Origin: Rahnella ecdela
Lineage (GTDB): Bacteria; Pseudomonadota; Gammaproteobacteria; Enterobacterales; Enterobacteriaceae
Length of the DNA: 64,000 nt
Direction of reading: 5' to 3'
Assembly (NCBI RefSeq): GCF_019049625.1
Contig: NZ_JAFMOY010000126.1
Span: 173,395-237,394 of the forward strand
The notes below the pieces were generated by a model. That model was given only the letters and a program-made list of their open reading frames with translations, was not told where the DNA came from and searched no databases. Shown here piece by piece: positions 19,863 to 30,010 of the stretch; within the stretch, counting starts at the first letter, position 1, and every line of letters begins with the position of its first letter. Position numbers and translations under genes: made by a program.

Positions 19863-21269
19863 CTAGTCTTCGTCGTATTGCGGGCCGCCATAGTTATCAA
19901 ACCGCGACCACTGACCATTAAAGGTCAGGCGGACGGTACCGATCGGACCGTTACGTTGTTTACCGAGGATGATTTGCGCGATGCCTTTTTCTTCACTGTT
20001 ATCGTGATAGACCTCGTCACGATAGATGAACATGATTAAGTCGGCATCCTGCTCGATGGAGCCGGATTCACGTAAGTCGGAGTTGACCGGGCGTTTATCG
20101 GCACGTTGCTCCAGGCTTCGGTTCAGCTGAGACAGCGCCACTACCGGCACCTGCAATTCTTTCGCCAGCGCTTTCAGCGAGCGGGAGATTTCGGCGATTT
20201 CCAGCGTACGGTTATCGGACAGCGCCGGAACACGCATCAGCTGGAGGTAGTCGATCATGATCAGGCTCAGGCCGCCGTGCTCACGGAAGATGCGTCGCGC
20301 GCGCGAACGGACTTCGGTTGGCGTCAGGCCGGACGAGTCATCAATATACATGTTACGTTTTTCGAGCAGAATGCCCATAGTGCTGGAAATTCGCGCCCAG
20401 TCCTCATCATCGAGCTGACCGGTACGGATTTTGGTCTGATCAACGCGGGAAAGCGACGCCAGCATACGCATCATGATCTGGTCGCCGGGCATCTCCAGAC
20501 TAAAGATTAAGACCGGTTTGTCCTGCATCATCGCGGCGTTTTCGGCGAGGTTCATCGCAAAAGTGGTTTTACCCATCGACGGACGTGCCGCCACGATAAT
20601 CAGGTCAGATTTTTGCAAGCCAGCAGTTTTCTTATCGAGATCCGCATAGCCGGTAGAAACACCGGTTACGCCGTCGTGCGGGCGCTGGAACAATTCTTCG
20701 ATACGGGAAACGGTGCTTTCCAGAATGCGGTCGATGCTTTTCGGGCCTTCGTCTTTGCTGGCACGGCTTTCGGCAATCTGGAATACACGGGATTCAGCTA
20801 AATCCAGCAGGTCTTCGCTGCTGCGCCCCTGCGGATCATACCCCGCATCGGCAATTTCATTGGCGACGGAAATCATTTCACGCACGACGGCGCGTTCACG
20901 CACGATGTCGGCATAAGCGCCGATGTTCGCCGCACTTGGAGTGTTTTTCGAGAGTTCTGCCAGATACGCAAAACCGCCGACAGAATCCAGATCGCCTTTC
21001 TGTTCCAGAGATTCAGAAAGCGTTATCAGGTCGATCGGTTTGCTCATTTCCAGCAAACGCTGCATTTCGGTGAAAATCAGGCGATGCGGGCGGCTGAAGA
21101 AGTCATTGCTGACCACGCGCTCGGCGACGTTATCCCAGCGTTCGTTGTCCAGCATCAGCCCGCCCAGAACGGATTGTTCAGCTTCCAGCGAATGCGGCGG
21201 AAGTTTCAATCCTTCCATCTGGCGATCGCGGTTTTCGTTCTGTTGATTGGTCGGTTTTTTTGCTGCCAT
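19863..21269 (-). CDS. dnaB: Replicative DNA helicase
   Basis: DnaB is the hexameric helicase of the replication fork. The 468-residue protein follows E. coli DnaB (471). The N-terminal domain includes PPHSLEAEQSVLGGLMLDNE. The Walker A motif AARPSMGKTTFAMN is near residue 230. The DnaB motifs LIMIDYLQLM, SQLNRSLEQRADKRP and SDLRESGSIEQDADLI are intact. There is no intein. It lies upstream of alr on the same strand. Confidence 0.98.
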   Translation of the reverse strand: MAAKKPTNQQNENRDRQMEGLKLPPHSLEAEQSVLGGLMLDNERWDNVAERVVSNDFFSRPHRLIFTEMQRLLEMSKPIDLITLSESLEQKGDLDSVGGFAYLAELSKNTPSAANIGAYADIVRERAVVREMISVANEIADAGYDPQGRSSEDLLDLAESRVFQIAESRASKDEGPKSIDRILESTVSRIEELFQRPHDGVTGVSTGYADLDKKTAGLQKSDLIIVAARPSMGKTTFAMNLAENAAMMQDKPVLIFSLEMPGDQIMMRMLASLSRVDQTKIRTGQLDDEDWARISSTMGILLEKRNMYIDDSSGLTPTEVRSRARRIFREHGGLSLIMIDYLQLMRVPALSDNRTLEIAEISRSLKALAKELQVPVVALSQLNRSLEQRADKRPVNSDLRESGSIEQDADLIMFIYRDEVYHDNSEEKGIAQIILGKQRNGPIGTVRLTFNGQWSRFDNYGGPQYDED

Positions 21270-21451
21270 CTGTGGATTAGTTCCTGCTCTAAGCGCCTGT
21301 TTTATGAGCGTCGGGTTTCCAAAATTCGGAGCCAGACTCGCGCGACAGTATAAACCATTTCAAAAGGGTATTAACCCTTAGTGCCGAAAATCTGGATTGT
21401 CCCGGACATTTAGCCTAGGGTTGAAATCAGACTCCATCACGAGGGAAAAAC

Positions 21452-22435
21452 ATGGCAAAGCGCATCCAGTTTTCTGAAACAGGCACACCCGACGTTCTGC
21501 AATACGTTGATTATCAGCCACAAGATCCGCAGGCTGGCGAAGTTCAGGTCGAGAACAAAGCTATCGGTATCAACTATATCGATACTTACGTGCGCAGCGG
21601 TCTGTATGCGCCCGCCAGTTTTCCGGCCGGTTTAGGTACTGAAGCAGCGGGAATTGTGACGAAAGTCGGCCACGATGTGACCGGTATTAAACCGGGTGAC
21701 CGTGTGGTGTACGCACAGTCGGCGCTCGGCGCTTACAGCGAATTCCATAACGTGCCACAGGAAAAAATCGCCCTGCTGCCGGACGCCATCAGTTTTGAAC
21801 AGGCGGCGGCCTCCTTCCTTAAAGGGCTGACGGTTTACTATTTACTGCGCCAGACTCACGAAGTGCAGGCGGGTGAAACTATTCTTTTCCATGCTGCCGC
21901 CGGTGGCGTTGGCCTGATTGCCTGCCAGTGGGCCAAAGCGCTGGGCGTGAAACTGATCGGAACAGTCGGTTCTGATGAAAAAGCTGAACGCGCCAGTCAG
22001 GCCGGAGCCTGGGCGACGATTAATTATCAAAAAGAAGATATCGCGACCCGCGTGTCGGACCTGACAAATGGCGAAAAAGTCGGAGTGGTTTACGATTCCG
22101 TTGGCAAAGACACCTTCGAGAAATCGCTGAACAGCTTGAAACGCCGCGGGTTACTGGTCAGTTTCGGCAACGCTTCGGGGCCGGTAAAAGGCGTGGATCT
22201 GGCGATCCTCAATCAGAAAGGTTCGTTGTTCGTGACGCGCCCGTCCCTGAATGGCTACGTGACGAACCGCGAAGAACTGGCGCAGGCGAGCAGCGAACTG
22301 TTTTCACTGATTGCCAGCGGAGCGATAAAAGTGGACGTCAGCGATGCGCAGAAATTCCCGCTCTCAGAAGCCAGACGCGCACATGAAACGCTGGAAAGTC
22401 GCGTGACGCAAGGCTCAAGTTTACTGATCCCTTAA
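21452..22435 (+). CDS. qorA: NADPH:quinone oxidoreductase
   Basis: The 327-residue zeta-crystallin-type medium-chain reductase matches the length of E. coli Qor. The NADPH-binding motif is AAAGGVGLIACQWAKALG near residue 150, and it lacks the zinc-binding cysteines of true alcohol dehydrogenases. It reduces quinones by one electron with NADPH in the cytoplasm. GAGGGAAAAAC precedes the ATG. It is divergent from dnaB, as in E. coli. Confidence 0.95.
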   Translation: MAKRIQFSETGTPDVLQYVDYQPQDPQAGEVQVENKAIGINYIDTYVRSGLYAPASFPAGLGTEAAGIVTKVGHDVTGIKPGDRVVYAQSALGAYSEFHNVPQEKIALLPDAISFEQAAASFLKGLTVYYLLRQTHEVQAGETILFHAAAGGVGLIACQWAKALGVKLIGTVGSDEKAERASQAGAWATINYQKEDIATRVSDLTNGEKVGVVYDSVGKDTFEKSLNSLKRRGLLVSFGNASGPVKGVDLAILNQKGSLFVTRPSLNGYVTNREELAQASSELFSLIASGAIKVDVSDAQKFPLSEARRAHETLESRVTQGSSLLIP

Positions 22436-22439
22436 ATGC

Positions 22440-22473
22440 AAAAAAGGCTTTCACTGATGTGAAAGCCTTTTTT
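22440..22473. terminator. Terminator downstream of qorA
   Basis: The arms AAAAAAGGCTTTCAC and GTGAAAGCCTTTTTT flank TGAT. It can act on both strands and also faces the end of pspG. In the rest of the 378-base gap (22474-22813), I see no gene or clear element. Confidence 0.9.
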
Positions 22474-22813
22474 ACTGCCTGACTCAGACGACCTCTGATT
22501 TCAGACGGGTACTGCTGTAGGGTACTGCCGGGTAAATCCACAGGGCGATGTCACTTAAGCGACTATTGTATGCCTCAGCGGACTTGATGAATTCGTTTTA
22601 CAGCCTGCCGGCTGCCAATGAATTCCATCCTAACAGTCACCCATGTTAAAAAATATGATTTATGCACTTTGACCGCACATTCTGACCCAGCTTGTGATCG
22701 CTAGCACATAAGCAAAAGTTATCGCTGCAACGGTTACATTTTTGTGCTTAAAAGACCACCGTTAATCATCTGTATTTCATGCAGTTACAGAAATCACTTA
22801 TCGGCAGCAGAAG

Positions 22814-23050
22814 TTATGGCAGACGGCGGCGACGATATTTTGGCTGATCCGGTTTAATAAATGCCCGGTAAATCCACACGGCGACCACGGCCAGAATCAA
22901 CCAAGGCAACATTTTTATAACAATTACCAGAAAGCCCCCCAACATCATCACAGCAAATGCGACGATCAGCGCAGCGACCATGCCCAGCAACGAAATGCCG
23001 GTCAGCATCAGCATAAAGAAAAAACCAAGCACGAAGAGAATTTCCAGCAT
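22814..23050 (-). CDS. pspG: Envelope stress response protein PspG
   Basis: The 78-residue inner-membrane protein matches E. coli PspG (80 residues): MLEILFVLGFFFMLMLTGIS, then GGFLVIVIKMLPWLIL, and a basic tail KYRRRRLP. It has two membrane segments. PspG belongs to the phage-shock response that protects the inner membrane. AAGGAG six bases before the ATG at 23050 decides the start; a longer open frame upstream is not used. A sigma-54 type promoter lies upstream. It sits between qorA and dusA, as in E. coli. Confidence 0.93.
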   Translation of the reverse strand: MLEILFVLGFFFMLMLTGISLLGMVAALIVAFAVMMLGGFLVIVIKMLPWLILAVVAVWIYRAFIKPDQPKYRRRRLP

Positions 23051-23111
23051 CGGGTGCTCCTTAATAAGCCATGTGCAATAAGACGTGATGTCAGAACACA
23101 CGTTAGCTATT

Positions 23112-23127
23112 ACAAGAAACGTGCCAG
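23112..23127 (-). promoter_or_regulatory. Sigma-54 type promoter for pspG
   Basis: The minus strand reads CTGGCACGTTTCTTGTA, matching the -24/-12 pattern TGGCAC-N5-TTGCW except T in place of C in the -12 part. It lies about 62 bases before the pspG start. Upstream is AT-rich DNA (23128-23165) suited to IHF. pspG is known to be sigma-54 and PspF dependent in E. coli. Confidence 0.7.
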
Positions 23128-23242
23128 TGTGATGAAATAAATAATTAATTGAATAGTAAAGATTAAATAATTCGCAGGCACGAACGACCTGCGAAAACAT
23201 AGTAAATTTGACTAACAGATAGTGAGTTTGCTCACCCTGTTT

Positions 23243-24271
23243 TTACGCCTGCGTGGCCATTTCCTGCTGCTGAGCGACCATCTGCAATGCCTGTTCAACA
23301 ACATCGATGCCCGCGCCTGCTTTATGTGCGTTTTCACTCAGGTGACGACGGAACTGACGCGCGCCCGGCACGCCCTGGAACAGGCCGAGGATATGGCGGG
23401 TAATGTGGCCCAGATAGGTGCCTTTGCTCAGTTCCGCTTCGATATAAGGATACAGCGCGCGGATAATATCCGGCCCGGTTTTCAGCGGTGCGACGGAGCC
23501 AAACAGCTCGCGATCCACGTTCAGCAACATACCCGGATTCTGGTAAGCCTCGCGACCGACCATTACGCCATCCATAAATTGCAGATGCGTTTTGGCTTCT
23601 TCGAGGGTTTTAATGCCGCCGTTAATCGCCATCGTCAGCTGCGGGAAATCACGCTTAAGCTGATACACACGCGGATAATCGAGCGGCGGAATTTCACGGT
23701 TTTCTTTCGGGCTGAGACCGGAAAGCCAGGCTTTGCGCGCATGGATAATGAAGGTATTGCAGCCGCCATTTTCTGAAACCTGACGGATAAAATCGCACAG
23801 GAATTCGTAGCTGTCCTGCTCGTCAATGCCGATACGGGTTTTGACCGTGACCGGAATCGAGACCACATCGCGCATGGCTTTGATGCAATCCGCCACCAGA
23901 GACGCCTGCCCCATCAGACAGGCACCAAACATGCCGTTCTGCACGCGATCTGACGGACAACCGACGTTGAGGTTAATTTCGTCATAACCCCGCTCTTCTG
24001 CCAGTTTCGCGCAATGCGCAAGGTCAGCCGGATTGCTGCCGCCAAGCTGCAATGACACCGGATGCTCTGCGTCGCCAAACCCGAGATAATCCCCTTTGCC
24101 GTGAATAATGGCACCGGTGGTCACCATTTCGGTGTACAACAACGTCTGGCCGGTCATCAGCCGGTGAAAATGGCGACAGTGGCGATCGGTCCAGTCAAGC
24201 ATCGGCGCAACGGAAAAACGCTGGGCGGAAAACGGAGTGGTCTGGGGCATTGCGTGTTGAGTTTCTGACAT
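23243..24271 (-). CDS. dusA: tRNA-dihydrouridine(20/20a) synthase
   Basis: DusA reduces uridines 20 and 20a of tRNA with FMN and NADPH. From the ATG at 24271 the product has 342 residues: [20 protein letters not shown], then [39 protein letters not shown] with the catalytic cysteine, [10 protein letters not shown], and [20 protein letters not shown]. These identify the DusA subfamily. An open frame extends 29 codons upstream, but has no family similarity. Ribosome sites near either start are weak. In E. coli, dusA is beside zur; here the YphG-like module is inserted between them. Confidence 0.95.
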   Translation of the reverse strand: MSETQHAMPQTTPFSAQRFSVAPMLDWTDRHCRHFHRLMTGQTLLYTEMVTTGAIIHGKGDYLGFGDAEHPVSLQLGGSNPADLAHCAKLAEERGYDEINLNVGCPSDRVQNGMFGACLMGQASLVADCIKAMRDVVSIPVTVKTRIGIDEQDSYEFLCDFIRQVSENGGCNTFIIHARKAWLSGLSPKENREIPPLDYPRVYQLKRDFPQLTMAINGGIKTLEEAKTHLQFMDGVMVGREAYQNPGMLLNVDRELFGSVAPLKTGPDIIRALYPYIEAELSKGTYLGHITRHILGLFQGVPGARQFRRHLSENAHKAGAGIDVVEQALQMVAQQQEMATQA

Positions 24272-24379
24272 CGGCCTGACATTCGCTGAAGGGGTTCGTG
24301 GCGCTCCCTCCGGCGCAACGCCAGAGGGAAGGTAATCGCTGATTATACCACAGAACAAAGATTCGGCATCTTGCGGGGT

Positions 24380-25819
24380 TTAGTGGCTTTCGGACATCGC
24401 CGCTTTTTCGGCTTTCCGCTCGGCGTCAGTGCGGCTGAGGCGCTGTTCCAGTACTTCGAGCGTCACCCCGCGGGTTTCCGGCACTTTGCACTGGATGAAA
24501 ATCCAACCCGCCAGACAGATAACAGCGTAGATGAAGAAACTGCCCGCCGCGCCCAAAGCCGCGTTCATCAGCGGGAAGGTGTAGGTCAGCAGGAAACAGG
24601 CGATCCACAATGCCAGCGTGCCAACCGCCATCGCGTTACCGCGCACCCGGTTAGGGAAGATTTCTGACAGCAATACCCAGGTCACCGGCGCCAGCGTCAT
24701 GGCATAAATGGCGATAGCCACCAGCACCAGCAGCAACACCGGTAATCCCGTGACACCAAATGAGTAAGACAGCCCGATCAAAATATAAATGATCGTCAGC
24801 CCCGCCGAACCCAGCTGCATCAGGCGACGGCGGCCAATTCTATCCACCAGCGGCAGCGCCAGTAAGGTGAAAATCAGGTTGATGAGGCCGGTGGCGACAA
24901 TTGATTTGAGGGTGTCGTTGATATCAAATCCCGCCGAGGCAAAAATCTCCTGTGCATAGTTGAATATCACATTGATCCCGCACCATTGCTGGAAAACCGC
25001 CAGTACTATCCCCATCAGAATGACCGGCCTGACGCGCGGTTCCCACAACGCAGAGAACGGCACCTTCTGGTTTTCCGAGCCCAGCGAGCGACGAATATCC
25101 GCCAGCGTAACGCGGGCATATTCCATAGAACCGATACGTTGCAGGACTTTTTCCGCCTGCGGATACCGGTTAGCTTTCGCCAGCCAGCGCGGGGATTCAG
25201 GCACCACGAACATCATGATCAGGAAGATGGCGGCCGGAATAGCTTCGGCACCAAACATATAACGCCAGCCGGTTTGACCATTCCAGCTCTGTAAAATATC
25301 TGCCTGTACGGCGGCAGAGGCGACCGGTTCGGCAATCATCAGATTAATAAGCTGCGCAGCCAGCACCCCCAGCACAATTGTCAGCTGATTCACCGCCACA
25401 AAGCGTCCGCGCTTTTCTGCCGGACTGATTTCAGCGATATAAACCGGTGCCAGTGCGGATGCCAGGCCAATCCCGACGCCGCCGACAATTCGCCAGAAAA
25501 CAAAGCTATTAAAGCTGAAGGCCAGCGCCGTTCCGACACCCGATGCGGTGAAAAGCACTGCGGCGATAATCAGAGGAAGGCGGCGTCCGTAACGGTCGGA
25601 CAGTGATCCCGAACCCGCCGCGCCCAGCACGCAACCCAGCAATGCGGAGCTCATCGCCCAGCCGGACATTGCCGCATCTGTTATCCCGAAATACGCTTCG
25701 TAGAAGGGTTTGGCCCCGCCGATTACCACCCAGTCATAGCCAAACAATAAGCCGCCGCAGGCAGCCACCAGGCAAATCATCCACACGTAGGGCATATTCA
25801 AAGCTTTTGAGTCAGACAT
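24380..25819 (-). CDS. MFS sugar porter (sugar:H+ symporter family)
   Basis: From the ATG at 25819 (GAGGA six bases upstream) the product has 479 residues and 12 predicted membrane segments. Sugar-porter signatures are present: SLSDRYGRRLPL, RIVGGVGIGLASALAPVYIAE split across helices 4-5, VPESPRWL, QQWCGINVI and the C-terminal VPETRG. It resembles XylE, AraE and GalP. It lies last in a minus-strand cluster behind the YphG-like protein and a mutarotase, and should import their sugar substrate. In E. coli, the corresponding yph cluster has an ABC transporter instead. Confidence 0.9.
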   Translation of the reverse strand: MSDSKALNMPYVWMICLVAACGGLLFGYDWVVIGGAKPFYEAYFGITDAAMSGWAMSSALLGCVLGAAGSGSLSDRYGRRLPLIIAAVLFTASGVGTALAFSFNSFVFWRIVGGVGIGLASALAPVYIAEISPAEKRGRFVAVNQLTIVLGVLAAQLINLMIAEPVASAAVQADILQSWNGQTGWRYMFGAEAIPAAIFLIMMFVVPESPRWLAKANRYPQAEKVLQRIGSMEYARVTLADIRRSLGSENQKVPFSALWEPRVRPVILMGIVLAVFQQWCGINVIFNYAQEIFASAGFDINDTLKSIVATGLINLIFTLLALPLVDRIGRRRLMQLGSAGLTIIYILIGLSYSFGVTGLPVLLLVLVAIAIYAMTLAPVTWVLLSEIFPNRVRGNAMAVGTLALWIACFLLTYTFPLMNAALGAAGSFFIYAVICLAGWIFIQCKVPETRGVTLEVLEQRLSRTDAERKAEKAAMSESH

Positions 25820-25828
25820 AAGCATTCC

Positions 25829-26728
25829 TCATTCCGGGATGTTAATCGTCGCGCTGTGCAGCGACATTTGCTGTGTCAGGGATTCGCCGGGAGATAACAC
25901 CCGCAGCGAGCCCCCATGCGGCAAATGGTGATCATTTGGCGCATGGGTCATGGGTTCAAAGCAGAAGAAATCATGCTGACAGCCTGCATCGAAACGGCTG
26001 TCGGATATAAACAGGAAAAATACCGGACATTCCGGAGATGTGGTCAGCGAAAGCTTATGTCCGGCTCCCGGCCATACAATCTCAGCCTTGCCATCCCCGC
26101 CGGAAAAACCGTTATTCACCCAGTGACGGGGAAGCGGCTGAGGCGTATTGAAATCCAGACCGGCAGGCAGTGCGTGATGATGTTTTCCCGCCAGCCACTG
26201 CGCGTCCTCCTGCCAGTAACCGGACGCCTTTGCCTGAAGACGAGTAGTTTCGCTGAGCGGGAAAAACGGATGCCATCCCAGCCCGAAAGGCAGGGATTCA
26301 GTCCCCTGATTGGTGATACATAAGCTGATATCCAGCCGGTCATCATGCAGAGAAAAATGCTGCTCCGCGCAATAGCAGTAACTGTCGCTGCGATGCGTAA
26401 AGGCCAGCGTCAGCGCATCTTCATTCTGGAAAGTGCATTGCCAGTTTCCCAGCCAGCCATCGCCATGCAGATAATGCGCGTCCCCGGTGTTGGGCGGCAG
26501 TGTATAATGACGCCCTTTAAAATAAAAATCATTGCCTTTCAGACGGTTACCAAAGGGAAGAAGAGGAAAACAAGCCGACTCTGCGGCGGGTGTTTCCTCA
26601 CTCAATACTGACGGGCGCAGCAGGTGAACATTGCCGTCCGCCCGCTTTGCCAGCAGTTGCAGGATAGTGCCGCCGCAAGGCGACACTGTCAGTGCAAGAT
26701 GATGATTATCGAGAGAATACAGCGGCAT
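25829..26728 (-). CDS. yphB: Aldose 1-epimerase (mutarotase) family protein, YphB-like
   Basis: The 299-residue cytoplasmic protein has the galactose mutarotase fold. Visible motifs include SACFPLLPFGNRLKG, the conserved His-containing DAHYLHGDGWLGNW, and GLGWHPFFPL. The family interconverts alpha and beta anomers of sugars. AAGGAG nine bases before the ATG at 26728 favours that start. The ATG at 26746 directly abuts the stop of the upstream gene, and using it would add six residues. The neighbour is the large YphG-like protein, so this corresponds to E. coli YphB. The sugar is unknown. Confidence 0.83.
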   Translation of the reverse strand: MPLYSLDNHHLALTVSPCGGTILQLLAKRADGNVHLLRPSVLSEETPAAESACFPLLPFGNRLKGNDFYFKGRHYTLPPNTGDAHYLHGDGWLGNWQCTFQNEDALTLAFTHRSDSYCYCAEQHFSLHDDRLDISLCITNQGTESLPFGLGWHPFFPLSETTRLQAKASGYWQEDAQWLAGKHHHALPAGLDFNTPQPLPRHWVNNGFSGGDGKAEIVWPGAGHKLSLTTSPECPVFFLFISDSRFDAGCQHDFFCFEPMTHAPNDHHLPHGGSLRVLSPGESLTQQMSLHSATINIPE

Positions 26729-26746
26729 TGTTCTCTTCTCCTTCAT

Positions 26747-29700
26747 TCAGCAATCCGGCAACTGCAAGAAGAGATACGCTTTGGCACAGGAAGGGTCCAG
26801 CGCGAAGATTTGCTGTAACACATCGGCAAAGGCCTCGTCTCCCAGACCACGCAGGGCCAGCGCTTTTACCAGCAGACAGTGAATGCGATGCTCTTTCTGA
26901 CGGTCGCCGGTCAGCACGACTAAATCCGGCAATGACACCGCGAAGAAATCAGCCTGCACAGGCTGGTCCGCTGCGCTCTCCGCCCATTCCAGCATTTGTC
27001 GGAAGACCTGACGGCTTTGCGCCACATCGTTAAGTTTGCGCAGCGCCATGCCCTGATAGAACAAATAATCTACCGGCTGATCGTTGTAATAGCGGCGCTC
27101 ACCAATCCCTTTATCACCCGCCGCTGCGCGCTCAAACCACGCCTGTGCCTGTTTATGCTGCTGAAGTTTTTGCGCACAAATACCCAGCCAGAAGCAGATA
27201 TCGTTATCGGTTTGCCCGACCAGCCGCCCTTCGCTGAGGTTTTGCGGATATTCCAGCGCGGATAACAGCTGCGCCTGCGCGGCAATCACATCCCCGGCAC
27301 TGAGATATTCAAACGCCTGCAGTTGCTTGTTCAGCAGATACTGACCGGTGATACGCCCTTCACCGCCTTCCCACGGATGAAATTTCCGGTCAGCCAGCAG
27401 CGCCCTTGCTGCCTGTAACTGCCCGCACTGGTTATACAAACTGAGTAATTCAGCAGTCAGGTCGTCACGCTGTGTGGCGACGGGCAGCACTTTCTCCAGC
27501 CGAGCCAGACGGATTTGCGGGGCTACGCCGGTCAGACGATTAAGCAGGTCGGATTCAAATAACAGCCGCGCATCCTGTGGCTGTAAACGGCATGCCTCTT
27601 CCAGACAGCGGCGCGCTTCGGCACCATCCTGCTTCTGGTTCCACGCATTAATTCCCAGACCGCGCCATGCATCCGCAAAGTCCGGTTCCAGTTCCAGACA
27701 ACGCTGCCAGCGGGCGACCGCCGACTGTGTATTGCCTTTGCTGTAATGAAAAGACGCCAGTAAATGCAGGGCAAATGCGTCATCCGGGAAAGCCGCAAGC
27801 ATGCGAACTTCCGCCAGCCATTGCGGGAAACGGACATGCTGCGGGAAGGCATTTCGTGCAGCCAGACATAACGCCTCACGCCCTTCTTTTTGAAGGGAAG
27901 CCTGCAAATACAGCGGCAAGGTTTCCCGACTTTTCAGCACGTTCAGCGCTTCCAGTGCCAGCGCATCTAGCCCGCAACCGGTCAGCTGACCAGCAATATT
28001 CATGGCACTTTCGCCACGCTGTCTGGTGACATCCCGCAGTTGCGCGGCCGATTTCACATCAGGCGAAAGGTGATAACGCAGGAAGTGCAGAAGGTAATGC
28101 AGCGGGTAAAGTGTTAAATGTGCTTCGATATAGGTCCGGGCGTCCTGGCTCATCAGGCACAGCAACGTGGCTTTCAGGCCGATCAGGCCGTAATGGTTCG
28201 CCTGCGTTGCCAGCCCCTGCTCGCAGAAACTCAGTGCCTGCGGATACTGTTTACGGCGTGTAGCTATCTTTGCCAGCCCGAAATAGCCACCGGATTTGGC
28301 ATTACCGCTCCACACGGCGCGGTAATAACTGTCAAAAGCCACGTCAAAATCACCGGTCTCCTCAAGTGCATTTGCACGAACAAGACTCGCCAGCCCGCAT
28401 TGCGGATTCTTATTCAGCCGGTGTGCCCGGCTCAGCGCCGTATCAGCAAAAGCCAGCGCCTGAGTGAAATTCGCCTGATTGTAACTGAGCGTGGCCAGCG
28501 CCAGATTGCAGCGATAATCCAGCGCGTCCAGTTCCACACCACGCCGGTAATAATTCACCGCTCCCTGACTGGCATGGTTGTATTGCTCAAGATGCTGTCC
28601 GATAAACCAGGCTTCATCCGCAGAAGTGATGTCCTGCGCCGGCAATGGCGCGCTGGCAGGCGACGGCAACGGCGTCTCGCTGGCCTGATGCTCCAGATAA
28701 GACAACAGCTCATTACCCTGATCATCGCGCAAACGAAGCCGCAGGCGTGACGGGAATTCACCGCTCAGTTCGCCCTGAAGCACATCGCCCGGCTGCAAAG
28801 TGATGTCCTTTTCCAGCAAAATTTGCGTGCCATCCTCAGAAGCAATCTCAATCCGCGCGGCAATTAACGGGCTGACGGCATAGACGCCCCACGTCAGTTT
28901 TTGCCCGTGACGTTCAAGTTTGATCACCGCCTGCTCAGAGGCGTTCTGCACCGTGCCCAGACAGCTGTAAGGCAGGAAGTTTTGCACGAAACACTTCTCC
29001 TCGTAAGCATCCAGCCAGGTGAAATCCGGCTGATTATCGGTAAATACGCCGGTCATCAGCTCAATATAAGGCCCGTTGTTATCGGTCAGATTGCGATCCC
29101 ATGCACGACCAAAATCGCAGTTGCCCCACGTCCACTGCTTTTTGCCCGGCGACACATGATGGTCGGCGATATGCAGTAATCCGCCCTGCTGGTCGTGGTC
29201 ATAGGCGCCCACGAAGTCATAGTCAGATTTGTCGGCCATGTAGGACGTCGGAACGGGAATATTTTTGTAGCGCGAGATATCCACGCCCGCTGAATAATCC
29301 ACTTTGTAGTAGGTGCCGGTCGCCATCGGGAAGGAAGATACATCGCGTTTACCGTGATCGAAAACGGCGGTGACATCTGGCGGGAATACACTCTGATGCC
29401 CGTCTCCGCCAGTGACTGCCGGGTTAGCCCACCACAGGAAATGGCGTGGCGTCGGGTTGCCGTTGTAAATTTTGGCGCTGATTTCCAGCAGCGCTTTGTC
29501 TGGATAGAGGGTAAAACCGGTCATTACCTGCAAACCGCGCATCGGTTCCACTTCGCCCATCCACACGGTTTGCGCGCCGTTATCCTGTGCCTGAAGAGTG
29601 AAATCCACCGGCATAAAAGTGGTCGGACGGTGATGCTGCGGCCAGTTAAATTCGATACCGCCTGAAATCCACGGCCCGAGTAAACCGACCAGCGCGGGTT

Positions 29701-30001
29701 TCACCACTTCGTTGTAATAGACAAAATCTCGCTGTTTTATTTTGTCCCAGGCACGATGGACCCGACCGCCCAGCTCCGGTAACAGCATGATTTTAATAAA
29801 ATCATTTTCCAGATATAACGCCTGATAGGTTTTCATGACCTTTTCACCGGTCAGCGTATCTGTCACGCCGTACGGGTAGACCGCACCGGAAGATCCCTGA
29901 TAAACCCGGTGTGCCAGAAACATCGGGTGTGTGTCCTGCTTTCCTGTCAGCCAGGTCGGGAGTTCGACCGCTTCCTGCCAGACTTTTACCGCTGCGCTCA
30001 T
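26747..30001 (-). CDS. yphG: YphG-like DUF5107/TPR protein
   Basis: This large cytoplasmic protein (1084 residues; E. coli YphG is about 1090) has no signal peptide. The N-terminal ~400 residues form a DUF5107/mutarotase-like domain (ENDFIKIMLLPELGGRVHRA, then GIEFNWPQHH). The middle and C-terminal parts carry TPR-like helical repeats, for example AVNYYRRGVELDALDYRC near 480 and AVARWQRCLELEPDFADAWR near 760. Its function is not established to my knowledge. Its neighbours (mutarotase, sugar porter and divergent ROK regulator) point to carbohydrate metabolism, possibly an enzyme acting on a glycoside or sugar derivative. A mutarotase-like fold in an enzyme with TPR repeats is unusual. Confidence 0.82.
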   Translation of the reverse strand: MSAAVKVWQEAVELPTWLTGKQDTHPMFLAHRVYQGSSGAVYPYGVTDTLTGEKVMKTYQALYLENDFIKIMLLPELGGRVHRAWDKIKQRDFVYYNEVVKPALVGLLGPWISGGIEFNWPQHHRPTTFMPVDFTLQAQDNGAQTVWMGEVEPMRGLQVMTGFTLYPDKALLEISAKIYNGNPTPRHFLWWANPAVTGGDGHQSVFPPDVTAVFDHGKRDVSSFPMATGTYYKVDYSAGVDISRYKNIPVPTSYMADKSDYDFVGAYDHDQQGGLLHIADHHVSPGKKQWTWGNCDFGRAWDRNLTDNNGPYIELMTGVFTDNQPDFTWLDAYEEKCFVQNFLPYSCLGTVQNASEQAVIKLERHGQKLTWGVYAVSPLIAARIEIASEDGTQILLEKDITLQPGDVLQGELSGEFPSRLRLRLRDDQGNELLSYLEHQASETPLPSPASAPLPAQDITSADEAWFIGQHLEQYNHASQGAVNYYRRGVELDALDYRCNLALATLSYNQANFTQALAFADTALSRAHRLNKNPQCGLASLVRANALEETGDFDVAFDSYYRAVWSGNAKSGGYFGLAKIATRRKQYPQALSFCEQGLATQANHYGLIGLKATLLCLMSQDARTYIEAHLTLYPLHYLLHFLRYHLSPDVKSAAQLRDVTRQRGESAMNIAGQLTGCGLDALALEALNVLKSRETLPLYLQASLQKEGREALCLAARNAFPQHVRFPQWLAEVRMLAAFPDDAFALHLLASFHYSKGNTQSAVARWQRCLELEPDFADAWRGLGINAWNQKQDGAEARRCLEEACRLQPQDARLLFESDLLNRLTGVAPQIRLARLEKVLPVATQRDDLTAELLSLYNQCGQLQAARALLADRKFHPWEGGEGRITGQYLLNKQLQAFEYLSAGDVIAAQAQLLSALEYPQNLSEGRLVGQTDNDICFWLGICAQKLQQHKQAQAWFERAAAGDKGIGERRYYNDQPVDYLFYQGMALRKLNDVAQSRQVFRQMLEWAESAADQPVQADFFAVSLPDLVVLTGDRQKEHRIHCLLVKALALRGLGDEAFADVLQQIFALDPSCAKAYLFLQLPDC

Positions 30002-30010
30002 GATTTTCCC

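Noticed and set aside
23051..23200. Extension of pspG to 128 residues
   Set aside because: It would run through the sigma-54 promoter; the family start and ribosome site are at 23050.
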